DNA of 64,000 nucleotides from Oceanospirillum sp047518265 (GCA_047518265.1 JAKZRG010000010.1:62001-126000), one strand, 5' to 3'; numbered from the stretch's first letter, positions 1 to 8,459 are shown. Notes: generated by a model from the letters alone, not told the origin. Program-made: numbers and translations.

Positions 1-3000
1 CTAAGACCTCCAATATCTGAAGCGTTGGCGTCATAACCACTATCACCATTGTCGTAGACCACTGCATCGCCGGTACTCAGATTATGAGCGTAAGACAGGG
101 TGATAGTATTTTCATCTTCATCCAGACGGGTGATATCGCTGCCGTCCTCTTCCTCGTCGTATGCCTCAAAAGGATTAAACATCATCACCGAGGTGAACAG
201 GCTGTCTTCGGTTTGGGAATCAGAATCAATATCCATAGGCACTTCAACCGTGCCATCCCCCAGATCAATCTGAGCCGACTCATGCACTTTAGCCTGGGTC
301 GTGTTATCCACCTCATGCCAGACAAAAGCACCGTTGAAGGCAAAGCCACCCGCACCACCACCCTGAACGGCGGCTCCTACATCCGCCATATCCGTATCGG
401 CATAGACCAGTAAACTATCCGCTTCCAGATCCACTTCTGATTTAATTTCAGCCTTTACGGTATTGTCGTAATCGATAACCAGCACCGAGCCACCAACACC
501 AGCACCATCATCTTTTTCCGATTCAAAATTTTCGCCATAAGAGAAGCTGGTACCACCGGCAAAGTTCAGAGTATCCATCTCACTAACAGCGATGACGGAT
601 ACATCACCCGAGGCATTAATAACAGTGCCATCCGCGATAAAAGCACGGGCATCATTATTAATTTCCAGTACGTTAACGCTGCCACCGATAGCGACCTTAT
701 CAGCACTACTGGTTGCTAAAGACCAACTGGTAAAAATACCGTCATCCAGATCATAGCCAGAACTTAGCCCCTGCACCCAAGCATCGGAGTCACCAATATT
801 ATTTTCATCAAAGTAGGAGTTCAGAGGTACTTCAACATGGGAATCAAGAGTTAGATCCCCGGCGAGCGTTACCTGAGCACCACTGCCGATATAGGCATAA
901 GCATCATTTTCTACATCAGTCACGGATATCCCTGCACTGATACCGTAATCTCGTGAACTGTTGTACTCCCGAAAGGTATTCATGCTGCTTTTTGCAGTAG
1001 TGGCTGGGCGTTCCGTCAGCTTGGCATCGATATCGATATCACCAGTGGAGGTGACTGTGGCACCCGCACCAATCCGAGCCGTAACATCATTTTCAATCAC
1101 CCCTACCGCCACACCGGCAGACAGGCCAAAGGTATTGCTTCCCGCTCCCGTCGACGTCTTTAATCCCTTACCGCCCAGTTTGTTAGCAAAGTAAGAGTCC
1201 AAACTATTGGCACTATTAACCGCAGATTTCAGAGCACTGGATTTATTTAATGGCCAACTATCGCTCAGATAAGAGCTAGTACCCACCTGTCCTGTCGCTT
1301 TAATGGAAGACTCTTCACTGTCCATCTCAGCTTCAATAGCGATATCTGCTGCGTGGACAACACCATCCACCAGTGCATCCACATCGTTATCTTCCACCAG
1401 CACGGTCACCGCCATGCCCAAGACACCATCGTTATAGGCAACCGCTTCCGCTTCTATATCGTGGTTTTTAACCGCATCAGCCGCCAGATCCAAGCGACCA
1501 TCAGCCGTTAAGGTAACATCGCTGGCGATAGAGACTTTAGAGTCGATATCAGCCTCTGCGACCGTTACCGATGCGGCATACTTTTGTACTGTAGAGGGGG
1601 TAAACCAAAAATCATTACTGGTCTGAAGATCCAGGCCACTATCGGCCATGGCATTAATACTGACATCACCAGCAACATCCAATACCGCACCGTCATCGAT
1701 ACTGACATCCGCATCAACGGTGGAAGAGCCGTAGGTTACCCCCACATAATAGGTGTAAGTTTTCAGACTAGTATCTGTGGTGGCATCCGCATCAAGATCC
1801 AGGCTATCTGCCTCAATCAAACCACCGGAAATATCGACTTCCGCATCCGCTTTTGCAATGGCTACACCGCCAATGGCTGAGAAGTTACCTAAAATAGAGG
1901 CAAGACCGGCACCAAAATAATCACCAACATCTGTGGTGTCGTCTTCAGCATCCCATTCATCTTCACTGACGGCCGTGGCAATCATGGATACGGCGCCACC
2001 TTTGATGGTGGCATCGGTCAGCGTGATGGAGGCGTCGGACTCCAGATAGTTTACAAAAGGAATTAAGGCACCGAGAGAGGCATCATAAGTGGCCGCAAGG
2101 GTTATATCACCGGCACTATAACCGGAACCATCATCGACCTGAGCTAGAATTTCTGAACCCGTTTCCAGCTCAATATTAAAAGCAGAGAAACTGATATCAC
2201 CTGAATCTCCTGTTGTAGTACCACTATCATCGGTTACCCGTGTATCGATGATGGCACCTTCAGCCAGATCAATGGCATAGCCGCTGACCGTCAGGTTAAT
2301 ACCTGACAGATCCATATCACCTAGCTGAAGAGTCGTCGCATCAAACCAGTCTGCCCATTCACCAACACTGGAGGTTTCTACCTCAATATTGATATCAGTG
2401 TAATCCGCCAAGAACAGAGAATCCGTACCCGAGTCTTCATCCAGATCCAGAGTAAAATCACTCAGACCATCGGCCCACCATTCCAAATAACCGTCATCTG
2501 ACGTACGTAATCGAATGGTGTCGCCGCTATCATCACTGGTAAAAACAATAGAAGCCTCAGTACCGTCCGTGGACAGATCCACTTCCACTTCAGACGCACC
2601 GGTATCAGCTACGGATGACAAGGCCTCAGAAACCAGAATGTCACCGTCATCGTCGTCGTGACCATAACCCAGTAGGTGGGAAACCTCATGGGCGACAACT
2701 TCGGTTACTTCAGCAATAAACGCATCAAGGGATTCGGACTGTTCTGCAATGACATCACTAAAGACCAGTGCATTATCCGTTCGGTCCAAATTGCCTTCGT
2801 CAACTTGTTCAGCCAGACCAAAATAGCGACCATATTGCTCAAAATCACCGTTCTGAGCACCAATATGAATAGAAGAGTATTCTTCGCCTGCACTTGTATC
2901 GCTATCCGATTCAGGTGCATCCAGTACAAAGGTGATGCCATATTCTGAAAACGTCAGGTTAAGGTCATACAAAATCTGATCAATGACCTGTTCGCGATCC

Positions 3001-3503
3001 ATTGAATCGTCAGACACTAACTCTCTTGGCAGGACAAAGGCATCGATATCAACACCCTCGACATCCACCGGGCCTTCATAATGAAAGTTTTCAACACCTT
3101 CAAAGTTCAGTACAAATATCTGCCCCTGAGTATCTGCATCGTTTAATACCGCATCAATACCATCTAGACCGGCAAAAAGATCGATCATAGGCGTATCATC
3201 AGCGGCTTCTTCCTGCTGATTAGCTTCTACGACTTCAACAACAATATCGTCGTCTGAGGTATTGGCTAATTCAGATAAGGTTAAGGCCATAGGATCAGCC
3301 GACAGCAGGATACGCTCTTCCAACGCTTCCAGCTTAAAAGCATCTGGCGCTAAAGGTATTTTTTTCTTTGGAGAGGAAGCTTTCGAGAACAAAGCCTTAG
3401 AGAGCTGGGCTTTTGAGAGAAGGGTTTTCGAAAAGGGGTTACGCAGCTTGGAAGCCTTCTTTTTAGCGATCTGTTTTTTACGCTGTTGCTCCAACTTCTT
3501 CAT
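1..3503 (-). CDS. LEPR-XLL giant exoprotein with metzincin-like zinc site (N-terminal part; C-terminus outside window)
   Basis: The frame opens with ATG at 3503-3501 and stays open to base 1, giving at least 1,167 residues; the C-terminus is missing. Residues 1-50 are Lys/Ser rich. Residues 56-71 read FKLEALEERILLSADP, the LEPR-XLL signature found near the N-terminus of very large secreted repeat proteins. Residues 272-282 read HEVSHLLGYGH, an exact HExxHxxGxxH metzincin zinc-binding motif followed by an Asp-rich stretch, so a metalloprotease-like domain probably occupies about residues 120-300. The rest is acidic, Asp/Ala/Thr rich and repetitive (phrases such as GDVSINA, GDLTLDS), as in secreted beta-solenoid proteins. 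Export and surface location are inferred from the family. It is a plausible second client of the export genes at 14.8-23 kb. No clear Shine-Dalgarno is seen; the start is chosen because the Lys-rich leader plus LEPR-XLL box is the expected N-terminus. Confidence 0.9.
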   Translation of the reverse strand, partial: MKKLEQQRKKQIAKKKASKLRNPFSKTLLSKAQLSKALFSKASSPKKKIPLAPDAFKLEALEERILLSADPMALTLSELANTSDDDIVVEVVEANQQEEAADDTPMIDLFAGLDGIDAVLNDADTQGQIFVLNFEGVENFHYEGPVDVEGVDIDAFVLPRELVSDDSMDREQVIDQILYDLNLTFSEYGITFVLDAPESDSDTSAGEEYSSIHIGAQNGDFEQYGRYFGLAEQVDEGNLDRTDNALVFSDVIAEQSESLDAFIAEVTEVVAHEVSHLLGYGHDDDDGDILVSEALSSVADTGASEVEVDLSTDGTEASIVFTSDDSGDTIRLRTSDDGYLEWWADGLSDFTLDLDEDSGTDSLFLADYTDINIEVETSSVGEWADWFDATTLQLGDMDLSGINLTVSGYAIDLAEGAIIDTRVTDDSGTTTGDSGDISFSAFNIELETGSEILAQVDDGSGYSAGDITLAATYDASLGALIPFVNYLESDASITLTDATIKGGAVSMIATAVSEDEWDAEDDTTDVGDYFGAGLASILGNFSAIGGVAIAKADAEVDISGGLIEADSLDLDADATTDTSLKTYTYYVGVTYGSSTVDADVSIDDGAVLDVAGDVSINAMADSGLDLQTSNDFWFTPSTVQKYAASVTVAEADIDSKVSIASDVTLTADGRLDLAADAVKNHDIEAEAVAYNDGVLGMAVTVLVEDNDVDALVDGVVHAADIAIEAEMDSEESSIKATGQVGTSSYLSDSWPLNKSSALKSAVNSANSLDSYFANKLGGKGLKTSTGAGSNTFGLSAGVAVGVIENDVTARIGAGATVTSTGDIDIDAKLTERPATTAKSSMNTFREYNSSRDYGISAGISVTDVENDAYAYIGSGAQVTLAGDLTLDSHVEVPLNSYFDENNIGDSDAWVQGLSSGYDLDDGIFTSWSLATSSADKVAIGGSVNVLEINNDARAFIADGTVINASGDVSVIAVSEMDTLNFAGGTSFSYGENFESEKDDGAGVGGSVLVIDYDNTVKAEIKSEVDLEADSLLVYADTDMADVGAAVQGGGAGGFAFNGAFVWHEVDNTTQAKVHESAQIDLGDGTVEVPMDIDSDSQTEDSLFTSVMMFNPFEAYDEEEDGSDITRLDEDENTITLSYAHNLSTGDAVVYDNGDSGYDANASDIGGL

Positions 3504-3538
3504 AATCTTTTCCCTTAAAAGCTTCTGTCATTGAGTCG

Positions 3539-3553
3539 TCTAGCGTCGCTAGA
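3539..3553. promoter_or_regulatory. Perfect 15-bp palindrome upstream of the LEPR-XLL gene
   Basis: TCTAGCG-T-CGCTAGA is a perfect 7+1+7 palindrome 36 bp upstream of the LEPR-XLL start codon (minus-strand gene). It could be an operator or a 5' UTR hairpin; no regulator can be assigned. Confidence 0.35.
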
Positions 3554-3586
3554 AATTCTCAAACTCTAGACTCGCCATCTACCAAA

Positions 3587-3608
3587 AATGGTTTACTGAA
3601 AAACCATT
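3587..3608. promoter_or_regulatory. 8-bp inverted repeat in the LEPR-XLL 5' region
   Basis: AATGGTTT, a 6-nt loop, then AAACCATT form a perfect inverted repeat about 85-105 bp upstream of the LEPR-XLL start. The rest of the 3504-3763 gap is AT-rich and gene-free and should carry the promoter, but no single -35/-10 pair stands out. Confidence 0.3.
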
Positions 3609-3763
3609 CTAGCAGGCGAATATGGAGGAAATAAGGAAAATATGAAGGGTATAAGAAAGGGTAAACCTATATTCTTATTGTATTTTTTAATTTAAACAGA
3701 CCTTTTAATACATAAGAAAAAGCATATAAATACGACCTTAAATTAGAGCTAAAAATCTATTAA

Positions 3764-4579
3764 TTAATCACCTGCTGACACCATCAAATGATTTAAGAAC
3801 TGAGAAAACAGCTGTGATTGGGTCGAAATCTTAAGCCGGGTATAGATATTCTTACGGTGTACCTTCACCGTACCCGGTGTAATTCCCAGTCTTGCGGCCA
3901 CAGACTTACTAGAGTGGCCCTTTAGAATCAAACCAATAATCTCCAGCTCTCTTTCTGTCAAAAGACCACCACCAAAACTTTTAATAGCGCTATCAACGGG
4001 ATCAGCCTGACTCAGCTTTTCCACATACTCCCCTGACTGCAACTTCCAAAATTCACGGGTTAAACTACGAATCAGGGGATAAACCGTATTCAGAATATTT
4101 TTTTCGCCACGAGTTAAAGAGGACAACCCTTCATTACGCCCCAGAGAGACAACCAAGGTAACGTCATCGGGTAGGTCAATAAAAATACCCACCTCATCGT
4201 CCAGCTTTAAAGCGGCATAGTAATTCTGATAATAATCACTCTCTTGAAAGGAATCCGGAGCAAGATCCTTTACCCTAAAAATACCGCATGAGACATTATC
4301 GCTAATGGCGGCATAAAAGGGATCAAAGACATACATTCCCTTCAGATACTTATCCAGCGTTAAACTGCGCTGCTCCGGAGTATAGTTATCATAAAGAAAG
4401 ATCGGGGCATGGCCTGTTTTATAGGTCATAAAGATGGAACGCTGGAAGTTCACTATTTTACCAAGCACTTCACAGAGTCGTTCAGGGAAGGTATTCAGTC
4501 GCAGAGATTCCGTTAACAAGGCCAGATCCTTATGCCAATCTGCTACATCACGGTTATTCAGCCCATCGTATAATCTCAT
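3764..4579 (-). CDS. LuxR-family transcriptional regulator
   Basis: 271 residues. The C-terminal region, about residues 205-265, is a LuxR/GerE helix-turn-helix: LLTERELEIIGLILKGHSSK leads into VAARLGITPGTVKVHRKNIY, with the usual E-x-E, the GxSxKxxAxxL stretch and the T-V-K-x-H recognition helix. The N-terminal 200 residues show no receiver-domain Asp/Lys set and no clear autoinducer-domain signature, so the ligand is unknown. The start is ATG at 4579-4577 with an AGAGG/AAGG Shine-Dalgarno directly upstream. The gene lies between the amidohydrolase (same strand, 70 bp upstream) and the LEPR-XLL gene (downstream). It could control the amino-compound catabolic genes or the giant protein; the sequence does not decide. 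Confidence 0.88.
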   Translation of the reverse strand: MRLYDGLNNRDVADWHKDLALLTESLRLNTFPERLCEVLGKIVNFQRSIFMTYKTGHAPIFLYDNYTPEQRSLTLDKYLKGMYVFDPFYAAISDNVSCGIFRVKDLAPDSFQESDYYQNYYAALKLDDEVGIFIDLPDDVTLVVSLGRNEGLSSLTRGEKNILNTVYPLIRSLTREFWKLQSGEYVEKLSQADPVDSAIKSFGGGLLTERELEIIGLILKGHSSKSVAARLGITPGTVKVHRKNIYTRLKISTQSQLFSQFLNHLMVSAGD

Positions 4580-4649
4580 ACCTTACCTCTTATTTCTGTA
4601 CAAAAGCCTTCAAGATGAAGGCCTTAATATCAGTAATGATCAATAGCAA

Positions 4650-5891
4650 CTAGCCTGCCATTTGCAGCATAGCATTTAATAGCACATTACAACCTGCAGC
4701 CAGATCTTCAGCCTTGGCATTTTCCGCTTCGTTATGGCTAATGCCTTTTTCACAGGGCACAAAAATCATGCTTGTGGGCGCGACCTTGGAGATATAGACC
4801 GAATCGTGACCGGCACCGCTAAACATGGACATATGGGAATAGCCCAATTTATCCGTTGCAGCCTGTACCGCCTGTACACACTCAGGATCAAAAGCGACGG
4901 CAGGCGAATGCCATTCATCCCGAATATCACCCTGTAGATTTAATGACTGACACACTCGCTGAGTGATTTCGCGAAAACGGGTATCAATCAGATCCAACTT
5001 ATCTTGCTCTGGATGACGCAGATCCACCGCCAGTATCAGCCTTTCAGGAATGGTATTACGTACACCGGGCTCGGCTTTAATATCACCAAAGGTGACGCGG
5101 AACCAAGGGCCAAACTCTTCGGCCAAGGCATAAAGCTCCTGAATAATCTGGCTTAATCCCTGGAAAGGATCTCGGCGCAACTCCATAGGTGTTGGACCTG
5201 CATGAGCGGGTTGCCCGGTAATGGTCAGGTCGTACCAACGCATCCCCTGCACACCGGATAAAACACCGATCTGCTTCTCTTCATTTTCCAGAATAGGCCC
5301 TTGTTCAATATGGACTTCAAAGGCCGCTTTAATCGGCTTAGCTTGGGCTTTTAACTCACCGTTATAACCGATCTGCTTCAGGGCATCTCCTACAGACACC
5401 CCCTGCTTATCCTGAATAGCTAAGGCATCGTCCAGATCAAATACACCGGTATAAACACCCGAACCTAACATCGCAGGAGAAAAACGGGCCCCTTCCTCGT
5501 TAGTCCAAACCACTACCTCTAAAGGGGCTTCGGTTTCGATATTTTGATCATTCAGACTTTCAATCACCTCAAGCCCAGCCAAAACACCGTACACCCCATC
5601 AAACTTACCACCTGTAGGCTGTGTATCCAGATGACTACCGGTAATCACTGGCGGTAGTTCATTATTACGGCCAGAGCGACGGGCAAAAATATTACCTACT
5701 TCATCCCATTGCACACGGCAACCAGCCTGCTGACACCATTGAATAAACAGGTCTCGTCCAGCCTTATCCAGCTCAGTTAACGCTTGACGATTACAACCGC
5801 CGTTCTCCGTCGCGCCGATTTCAGCCATGGCCATTAAACGGGACCAAAGGCGATCACTATTAATTCGGGGAGTTGCTACTGATGTTGTCAT
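4650..5891 (-). CDS. M20-type Zn-dependent hydrolase (N-carbamoyl-L-amino-acid hydrolase / allantoate amidohydrolase family)
   Basis: About 413 residues from ATG at 5891, which is preceded by AAGGA at good spacing; the open frame extends 25 codons further but that extension is not family-like. Metal-site motifs of the amidase/hydantoinase-carbamoylase branch of M20 are visible: GSHLDTQPTGGKFDGVYGVL (metal His/Asp and bridging Asp), VVVWTNEEGARF (Glu-Glu pair), EVHIEQGP (second His site) and, near the C-terminus, SGAGHDS with a following HNEAE. The expected reaction is hydrolysis of an N-carbamoyl amino acid or ureido acid to the free amino acid, ammonia and CO2. The substrate is not determined. 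It is divergent from the aminotransferase gene, which suggests the released amine feeds that enzyme. Confidence 0.88.
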   Translation of the reverse strand: MTTSVATPRINSDRLWSRLMAMAEIGATENGGCNRQALTELDKAGRDLFIQWCQQAGCRVQWDEVGNIFARRSGRNNELPPVITGSHLDTQPTGGKFDGVYGVLAGLEVIESLNDQNIETEAPLEVVVWTNEEGARFSPAMLGSGVYTGVFDLDDALAIQDKQGVSVGDALKQIGYNGELKAQAKPIKAAFEVHIEQGPILENEEKQIGVLSGVQGMRWYDLTITGQPAHAGPTPMELRRDPFQGLSQIIQELYALAEEFGPWFRVTFGDIKAEPGVRNTIPERLILAVDLRHPEQDKLDLIDTRFREITQRVCQSLNLQGDIRDEWHSPAVAFDPECVQAVQAATDKLGYSHMSMFSGAGHDSVYISKVAPTSMIFVPCEKGISHNEAENAKAEDLAAGCNVLLNAMLQMAG

Positions 5892-5968
5892 GGGGAATTC
5901 CTTCACTCTGGCGATACCAATGGAAATAAAGCGATAAAAGTATTGCCAGCAGTTAGCCATGATCATCC

Positions 5969-5986
5969 GTGATAAATATATATCAC
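5969..5986. promoter_or_regulatory. Near-perfect palindrome in the divergent amidohydrolase/aminotransferase promoter region
   Basis: GTGATAAATATATATCAC is symmetric at 16 of 18 positions and lies 78 bp upstream of the amidohydrolase start and about 140 bp upstream of the aminotransferase start. Its length and position suit a dimeric regulator controlling both genes. The regulator is not identified; the nearby LuxR-type gene is one candidate. Confidence 0.35.
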
Positions 5987-6122
5987 TTTTGGTATATCCC
6001 TTTAGGCAAATACCCCGGCTCTATCACCCCATGTTTGTATAGGTGTACGGATAGAAAGATCGAATAAAAAACCGATAAAAAATATCCATAAAACACTGAT
6101 TAAAAGAGTTGAGGACTGCGTT

Positions 6123-7550
6123 ATGCCGGGTAAAAATCAAGAGATAAACCAAGATACTCAGAACACAAGCCATAACAGCAAAGACTTCTGGGCCATGGAT
6201 AAAGATCACTTTATTCATCCTTACACCGACTTTTCCACCTTTAAAGAAGACGGTAGCCAGGTCATCTCCAAGGCAGAAGGTGCCTATGTTATTGATTCCG
6301 ATGGCAAGCGCTATCTGGACGGTATTGCCGGTCTTTGGTGCGTCAACATTGGTCATGGTCGCACAGAGATGGCTGAAGCCATTGCCAAGCAAGTGATCGA
6401 TATGCAGTACTACAATCCTTTTGGCCATTGCACCAATGAACCCGCGGCTGAACTGGCCGCTAAACTGGCTGAATTAGCTCCCGGCAGTTTGAATCATGTG
6501 TTTTACGGTTGCGGCGGCTCGGTTGCCAACGATACGGCGATCCGTATCGTGCATTACTACTTCAATATGCTGGGCAAACCCAGCAAGAAAAAAATTATCT
6601 CTCGCTTAGATGGTTATCACGGCAGCACCTACCTGGCCAGTGCACTAACCGGTATTCAAGGCACTAAATACAGCTTTGATAGCGCCCAAGATATTGTGGA
6701 ATACGTCTCTGCTGCCAATATGTATCGTCGCCCAATCGGTGCAGAAGATCTGACCGAAGCCCAATACTGTGACTTCCTGATCAATGAATTTGAGAACCGC
6801 ATCCTGCAATTGGGGCCGGATAACGTCGCCGCCTTTATCGCAGAACCGATTATGGGAGCCGGTGGCGTATTAGTGGCGCCAGAAGGTTACTTCCAGCGTA
6901 TGCATGAAGTCTGTAAACGCTACGATATGCTGTTTATTGCCGACGAAGTGGTCACCGCCTTTGGTCGCTTAGGCGCCATGATGGCCTCTGAAGAACTGTA
7001 CGGCTGCACACCAGATCTTCTATGTATGGCCAAAGGCCTAACCTCCGGCTATATCCCTCTGGGTGTCACCATGATCTCCGACGAGATCTATTCCGTGATC
7101 AGCCAACCGCAATGTGATGGCGGCTTATTCAGCCACGGCTACACCTATTCCGGCCACCCCGTCGCCTGTGCTGCCGCACTGAAAAATATCGAAATCATGG
7201 AACAGGAAGGCCTCTGCGAACACGTTAAAAATGTCGGCTCCTACTTCTACCAACAGATGCGCACCCTAGAAGACCTAAAGATTGTCGGTGACGTACGCGG
7301 CAGCCACTTTATGGTAGGCATCGAGCTGGTAACCGATAAAAACAGCAAACGCTCCTTTGAAGCATCAGACGATATCAGCATGCGCATCTTTAAACGTTGT
7401 ATGGAAAAAGGCGTGATAATCCGCCCGGTGGGCAATGTACTAGTGCTATCACCACCGCTGATTATTACCGCTGAACAGTGCGACACGATTGTGGAAGTAC
7501 TACAGACCAGTATTAAAGAAGTGATGGCGGAACTAAGCACAAGACCATAA
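6123..7550 (+). CDS. Class III PLP-dependent aminotransferase (omega-amino acid or diamine : pyruvate type)
   Basis: 475 residues, normal length for the class III (subgroup II) family. Visible landmarks: the N-terminal YLDGIAGLWCVNIGHG region, YGCGGSVANDTAIRI (phosphate-binding loop), the DGYHGSTYLA segment (aromatic residue stacking on PLP), IAEPIMGAGGV, FIADEVVTAFGR (Asp binding the pyridine N) and LLCMAKGLTSGYIPLG with the PLP lysine. The family moves the terminal amino group of omega-amino acids or diamines to pyruvate. Start ATG at 6123 has GAGG 8 bp upstream. Its neighbours (amidohydrolase, aldehyde dehydrogenase) suggest a pathway amine to aldehyde to acid; beta-alanine or putrescine are candidate substrates, not proven. 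Its 3' end has a diverged second copy downstream (7627-7736). Confidence 0.92.
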   Translation: MPGKNQEINQDTQNTSHNSKDFWAMDKDHFIHPYTDFSTFKEDGSQVISKAEGAYVIDSDGKRYLDGIAGLWCVNIGHGRTEMAEAIAKQVIDMQYYNPFGHCTNEPAAELAAKLAELAPGSLNHVFYGCGGSVANDTAIRIVHYYFNMLGKPSKKKIISRLDGYHGSTYLASALTGIQGTKYSFDSAQDIVEYVSAANMYRRPIGAEDLTEAQYCDFLINEFENRILQLGPDNVAAFIAEPIMGAGGVLVAPEGYFQRMHEVCKRYDMLFIADEVVTAFGRLGAMMASEELYGCTPDLLCMAKGLTSGYIPLGVTMISDEIYSVISQPQCDGGLFSHGYTYSGHPVACAAALKNIEIMEQEGLCEHVKNVGSYFYQQMRTLEDLKIVGDVRGSHFMVGIELVTDKNSKRSFEASDDISMRIFKRCMEKGVIIRPVGNVLVLSPPLIITAEQCDTIVEVLQTSIKEVMAELSTRP

Positions 7551-7579
7551 ACCCTTCTACGGAATAACCGATACATGTA
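7470..7579 (+). repeat. Direct repeat copy 1: 3' end of the aminotransferase gene plus its trailer
   Basis: This 110-bp segment aligns without gaps to 7627-7736, offset 157 bp, with about 12 mismatches (roughly 89% identity). It contains the last 26 sense codons and stop codon of the aminotransferase plus trailer DNA. It stops inside what is a complete terminator hairpin in copy 2, so copy 1 has only the left arm. Confidence 0.85.
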
Positions 7580-7612
7580 GCGCGGATAAGCCAGAGGCGC
7601 ATCCGCGAATAC
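7576..7612. repeat. REP-like palindromic element between the two gene-tail copies
   Basis: CGCGGAT at 7581-7587 pairs with ATCCGCG at 7601-7607, and the loop has an inner GCC/GGC pair. The text TGTAGCGCGGATAAG resembles enterobacterial REP/BIME units (TGTAG followed by a GC-rich stem). Only one copy is seen here. Confidence 0.45.
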
Positions 7613-7626
7613 TCCGTCACGCCTGA

Positions 7627-7736
7627 GTTGAACCGTGCAACATTATTGTGGAAGCACGACAAGCCAGCATAAAAGAAGTGATGGCGGAACTAAGCACAAG
7701 ACCATAAACCCTTCTACGGAGTAACCGATACATGTA
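7627..7736 (+). pseudogene. Direct repeat copy 2: remnant of a diverged aminotransferase gene end
   Basis: The second copy of the 110-bp repeat. Read in frame it still encodes an aminotransferase-like C-terminus (ending ASIKEVMAELSTRP, stop) with no frameshift, but the rest of the gene is absent. Mismatches cluster in the 5' half, while the last 60 bp differ at one position. That fits a leftover from recombination with a related allele or paralogue better than a fresh tandem duplication. Confidence 0.6.
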
Positions 7737-7749
7737 TCGGTTATTCCGT
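7716..7749 (+). terminator. Strong hairpin after the aminotransferase region
   Basis: ACGGAGTAACCGATAC (7716-7731) and GTATCGGTTATTCCGT (7734-7749) form a 16-bp stem with one G-U pair and a 2-nt loop. No T-run follows, so it may be a Rho-independent-like stop or an RNA-stability hairpin. The first gene-tail copy carries only the left arm. Confidence 0.5.
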
Positions 7750-7890
7750 CTAAAACGTATCCTCCAACGCTAGCCTATCGCTCTCATTACCAGAATCCCC
7801 ACTATTACCAATAAAATCATAGGGTTAATGCATAACCTTATATTTGGAGTTAGCATACACTTTAAAATCAAACGTTTAAGTGTAAACTAG

Positions 7891-7899
7891 TGCTAAAAT
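7891..7899 (+). promoter_or_regulatory. Possible extended -10 promoter driving the CRISPR array
   Basis: TGCTAAAAT matches an extended -10 element and would start transcription near 7906, about 87 bp before the first repeat. The -35 is poor. The AT-rich 7750-7992 stretch otherwise has no gene. It holds an imperfect inverted repeat (ACACTT 7857-7862 / AAGTGT 7878-7883) that could be a regulator site. Confidence 0.25.
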
Positions 7900-7992
7900 A
7901 GCGCAGGTTGAACTGATGTAAAGTACTGCAAATCAGAGGTTGGCAACTTTTCCACTCAAAAACCTTGTAGAATAAGGGCTGTAGACTAGGCC

Positions 7993-8437
7993 GTGCACTA
8001 AAACCTGAGCCGCTAAGGCTATTGAGACGCGCCACGACGTTTTGAAGCCGTTTTTATTGATGTGCACCAAAACCCGAGCCGCTAAGGCTATTGAGACTAT
8101 ACTACAGGGTTAGTCTTCTGAGTCTACTAGGTGCACCAAAACCCGAGCCGCTAAGGCTATTGAGACGTCTGATGTCAGCTCACCACCGGGCAAAATCCAC
8201 GTGCACCAAAACCCGAGCCGCTAAGGCTATTGAGACTCCAGTTTTTAGCTTTGTGTTCGAACAACTCAAGTGCACCAAAACCTGAGCCGCTAAGGCTATT
8301 GAGACATATGAACCTTTAAAGCATCCATACAATCCTTGATGTGCACCAAAACCTGAGCCGTTAAGGCTATTGAGACTACGATATCGCCTAGCGTCACTTT
8401 GTTGTATTTTGTGCACCAAAACCTGAGCCGCTAAGGC
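7993..8437. CRISPR. Small CRISPR array: six 36-bp repeats, one truncated repeat, six spacers; no cas genes nearby
   Basis: Full repeats lie at 7993-8028, 8062-8097, 8131-8166, 8201-8236, 8270-8305 and 8341-8376; a truncated 27-bp repeat lies at 8411-8437. The repeat begins GTGCACCAAAACC and ends GGCTATTGAGAC, with an internal AGCC-GCTAA-GGCT mini-hairpin. The six spacers between them are all different and 33, 33, 34, 33, 35 and 34 bp long. Repeats 2-4 are identical. Repeats 1, 5 and 6 carry one or two substitutions, which fall in the loop or outside the stem. The last repeat loses its final 9 bp where the HTH gene's leader begins. No cas gene is in the window, so the subtype, the transcription strand and whether it works are unknown. 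Confidence 0.88.
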
Positions 8438-8459
8438 AAATTGTAGAAAGGTGGTCACA

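Noticed and set aside
6024..6428. Minus-strand ORF of 134 codons over the aminotransferase start
   Set aside because: It overlaps a well-supported aminotransferase gene and its promoter and has no family features.
7952..7985. tracrRNA anti-repeat
   Set aside because: The similarity to the repeat is in the same sense, not reverse-complementary, so it cannot base-pair with the repeat as an anti-repeat.
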